A stretch of 64,000 nucleotides of DNA from Methanosarcinales archaeon Met12 (GTDB lineage Archaea > Halobacteriota > UBA148 > JAJOKI01): contig CP017966.2 of the NCBI GenBank assembly GCA_002813105.2, forward strand, positions 310,001 to 374,000. Reading direction: 5' to 3'. Below are positions 62,661 to 64,000 of this stretch, in pieces. Position 1 is the stretch's first letter. Every line of letters starts with the position of its first letter. The notes under the pieces are model-generated. The model saw nothing but the letters and a program-made list of their open reading frames with translations. It searched no databases and was not told the origin of the DNA. Both the position numbers and the translations under genes were made by a program.

Positions 62661-62992
62661 CATCTACATCCTCTCATCCCACTAATTACAGCATCGGCCA
62701 GTTTCAATGCCCTCTCTGCGTCGATGATTTGCATACTGACATGCATATCATAATCCGATGAATTTCTGAGCCTCCTCAATGAATGCAGCTTATTCGCAAT
62801 TAAGGGATTGGCACCATACAAACTCTCAATTAATTTACGGTGAACATCCGGGGCTCTCAACCTCAATCCAAGTTTATCCCTTGTGATGAGGAAAGACGCA
62901 TAGTATGCCCTGCCTATAGAGGTCCTTATGCTCGCCTCATCCTCATTTATAAGCTCCTTAGCCAGATGAAAGAAATCAATGGGATCAAACAT
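62660..62992 (-). CDS. HEPN-domain protein
   Basis: A ~110-residue helical HEPN protein: SIRTSIGRAYYASFLITRDKLG and LHSLRRLRNSSDYDMHVSM, resembling the RNase HEPN group with an R..N..D/Y core. Start ATG 62992 (MFDPIDFFHLAKEL). Overlaps the 123-aa gene by 8 bp. Confidence 0.8.
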   Translation of the reverse strand: MFDPIDFFHLAKELINEDEASIRTSIGRAYYASFLITRDKLGLRLRAPDVHRKLIESLYGANPLIANKLHSLRRLRNSSDYDMHVSMQIIDAERALKLADAVISGMRGCR

Positions 62993-63356
62993 GCTCAAAC
63001 TCCAGTAGCACTTTTACAGCATCCTTCGAATCTACCTTTGAATATACATCCATGATAAGCAGATCACAAACCTCGCTGAAGAGCTCTTTTCTAACATCTA
63101 ACTTTATTTTAACCACAACGTACTTCCACGACTCGATCTCCGGGTCCTGTTCGATTTTTAGATCGACAAACTTAAACGGTATGGAGAGTTCTGTAAGCTT
63201 TTCAAGTAAACGCGAGATAATCTTTTTTGCTATCTCTTCGAAACCGTTTGCTCTGCTTACAAGATCGGCCAGCGTGGTCTTATAGAAGGGATAACTGATT
63301 ACCAATTCTCTATTTGGAATGAAGATGCTCGGCTCCTTAGACACGACGATCGACAA
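62985..63356 (-). CDS. Hypothetical protein, 123 aa (HEPN partner)
   Basis: Unrecognised 123-residue alpha/beta protein. First part VSKEPSIFIPNRELVISYPFYKTTLADLV, later YVVVKIKLDVRKELFSEVCDLLI. No cysteine or metal motif. It overlaps the HEPN gene and follows the 60-aa gene with no gap, so may be its antitoxin or structural partner. It is not Cas6. Confidence 0.6.
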   Translation of the reverse strand: MSIVVSKEPSIFIPNRELVISYPFYKTTLADLVSRANGFEEIAKKIISRLLEKLTELSIPFKFVDLKIEQDPEIESWKYVVVKIKLDVRKELFSEVCDLLIMDVYSKVDSKDAVKVLLEFEHV

Positions 63357-63521
63357 TCAAATCTCCTCGATTTTCTTTTTCAATGTGACCTTAATTTCCC
63401 CATTCTTATTGCAAACCCCTATCAACAAGCCCCTCTTCTCATCATAGATAAGACCGCATTCGTCTGGTTTTAGTGTTTTGATTTTTTCACTTTTCAAAAA
63501 CTCCTCTAGTTCTTTGTCCAC
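63357..63521 (-). CDS. Small hypothetical protein, ~54 aa
   Basis: GTG 63521 (GGTGAG before it) gives MDKELEEFLKSEKIKTLKP then DECGLIYDEKRGLLIGVCN. The frame is open to 63539. Unknown, perhaps an antitoxin for the HEPN pair. Stops directly next to the 123-aa gene. Confidence 0.55.
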   Translation of the reverse strand: MDKELEEFLKSEKIKTLKPDECGLIYDEKRGLLIGVCNKNGEIKVTLKKKIEEI

Positions 63522-63586
63522 ATTCTCACCTCTACACACAACTTTCGGCTCATTCGTTATTATCGTTTCTCCCGCCTCTATTTCCT

Positions 63587-63641
63587 ACAACCCCCACATA
63601 TCCAAAACCCATCGCATTCTTCATATCTCTATTCCTTCTTT
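63587..63641. repeat. 55-bp direct repeat, copy 2
   Basis: Second copy of the 62398-62452 repeat. It overlaps the last seven codons of the MNT gene (63621-63929). Confidence 0.85.
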
Positions 63642-63929
63642 CACCGCCTCTCTCACGATCGTAATCTCTTTCTTCTTTTTCTCGAATTCTTCTGGAGTGT
63701 AGCAAAGGAAGTCCACAGGATAGCCGAGATCCCATTCAAGATAAAACGGCACAGGTCTTTTGAGAGCACTCTTTCCTTCAAACTCCTCGCTGACCAGAAT
63801 CACATCTAAGTCGCTGAACTCCCTTGACTCGCCTCTTGCAACAGAGCCAAAAAGTATCGCTTTTTTCACTCCATGTTTTTTTATGAAATCTTTGAGCCTG
63901 CTCAGAATCTCAGCTTTTTCTTTGTCCAT
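63621..63929 (-). CDS. Nucleotidyltransferase (MNT antitoxin-like), 102 aa
   Basis: A 102-residue minimal nucleotidyltransferase: GVKKAILFGSVARGESREFSDLDVILVSEEFEG (the GS-x-ARG-x-SDLDV motif). Forms a pair with the HEPN gene upstream (28 bp overlap). Start ATG 63929. Confidence 0.88.
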   Translation of the reverse strand: MDKEKAEILSRLKDFIKKHGVKKAILFGSVARGESREFSDLDVILVSEEFEGKSALKRPVPFYLEWDLGYPVDFLCYTPEEFEKKKKEITIVREAVKEGIEI

Positions 63930-64000
63930 TTCAGCACCTCCTTAGCCGAGTGGATGATTTCTTCTACTTCGCCTTTATCAAAATCTGAAGCTACATCAGG
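63902..64000 (-). CDS. HEPN-domain protein (C-terminal end, partial)
   Basis: The last 32 codons of an open frame entering from the right edge, reading FDKGEVEEIIHSAKEVLKW and ending KKKLRF at TGA 63902. The sequence and coupling to the MNT gene match HEPN toxins. Rest lies outside the window. Confidence 0.65.
   Translation of the reverse strand, partial: PDVASDFDKGEVEEIIHSAKEVLKWTKKKLRF

Noticed and set aside
62985-63356. Considered as a divergent Cas6
   Set aside because: No glycine-rich RAMP loop or catalytic histidine pattern; size is half that of Cas6.

Overview
The window is archaeal. It carries the clamp-loader large subunit RfcL, a CDC48/VAT AAA ATPase, archaeal-type thymidylate synthase, dihydromethanopterin-pathway genes (mtrA, mtrH, methanofuran gene mfnB, methanogenesis marker 14), an archaeal core-MetE methionine synthase and two tRNA genes with bulge-helix-bulge introns. 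Gene content suits an anaerobic methanogen- or ANME/alkanotroph-related member of Halobacteriota. I cannot fix the genus. An ANME-1-like or related lineage is a guess, not a result.

Layout. 1-11.2 kb: 2-oxoacid:ferredoxin oxidoreductase genes (CdhB-like, alpha, truncated beta), a P2A-type cation ATPase bracketed by a 48-bp direct repeat, a bicarbonate transporter pair (sbtA/sbtB), then purE-purK-larB-aldehyde ferredoxin oxidoreductase-ferredoxin on the minus strand. 11.3-29.8 kb: mostly housekeeping (pyrD-pyrK-valS, tmk, hisA-like, mfnB, guaB, cdc48-hsp20, two tatA, hisH, thioredoxin). Three single genes here (11.3, 20.4 and 28.5 kb) look like gene cassettes: each is a lone plus-strand ORF followed by a 75-100 bp imperfect inverted repeat of related sequence resembling an integron attC site. 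29.8-46.9 kb: NfnAB/SudAB-like flavoproteins, an endonuclease III, a PIN/UPF0175 pair, an HD nuclease, then a C1/methionine cluster (thymidylate synthase, core-MetE, marker 14, small zinc-finger gene, mtrH, mtrA), rfcL, truA, carAB.

46.9-64 kb is accessory. A decayed relBE-like pair ends exactly at a lone CRISPR repeat. Next comes an oxidative-stress island of bacterial look (rubredoxin, flavodiiron oxidase FprA, desulforedoxin, bacterioferritin-like protein, catalase), then the CRISPR array proper (12 repeats). It is followed by a type I-B-like locus read toward the array: cas8-cas7-cas5-cas3, a block of toxin-antitoxin genes (MNT/HEPN, AbrB/PIN, a dead ATPase), then cas4-cas1-cas2. No cas6 is visible. 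More HEPN/nucleotidyltransferase genes lie upstream of cas8.

Working picture: the methyl branch (MtrA/MtrH without the rest of the Mtr complex here) could supply methyl-cobamide to core-MetE, with marker 14 as a possible ATP-dependent corrinoid activator. SbtAB feeds inorganic carbon. The stress island protects oxygen-sensitive enzymes such as the tungsten oxidoreductase and the 2-oxoacid oxidoreductase. Several genes show single-base frameshifts (DUF116 gene, cassette-C gene, HEPN gene, relB-like gene). These may be real decay or assembly error and need read support.
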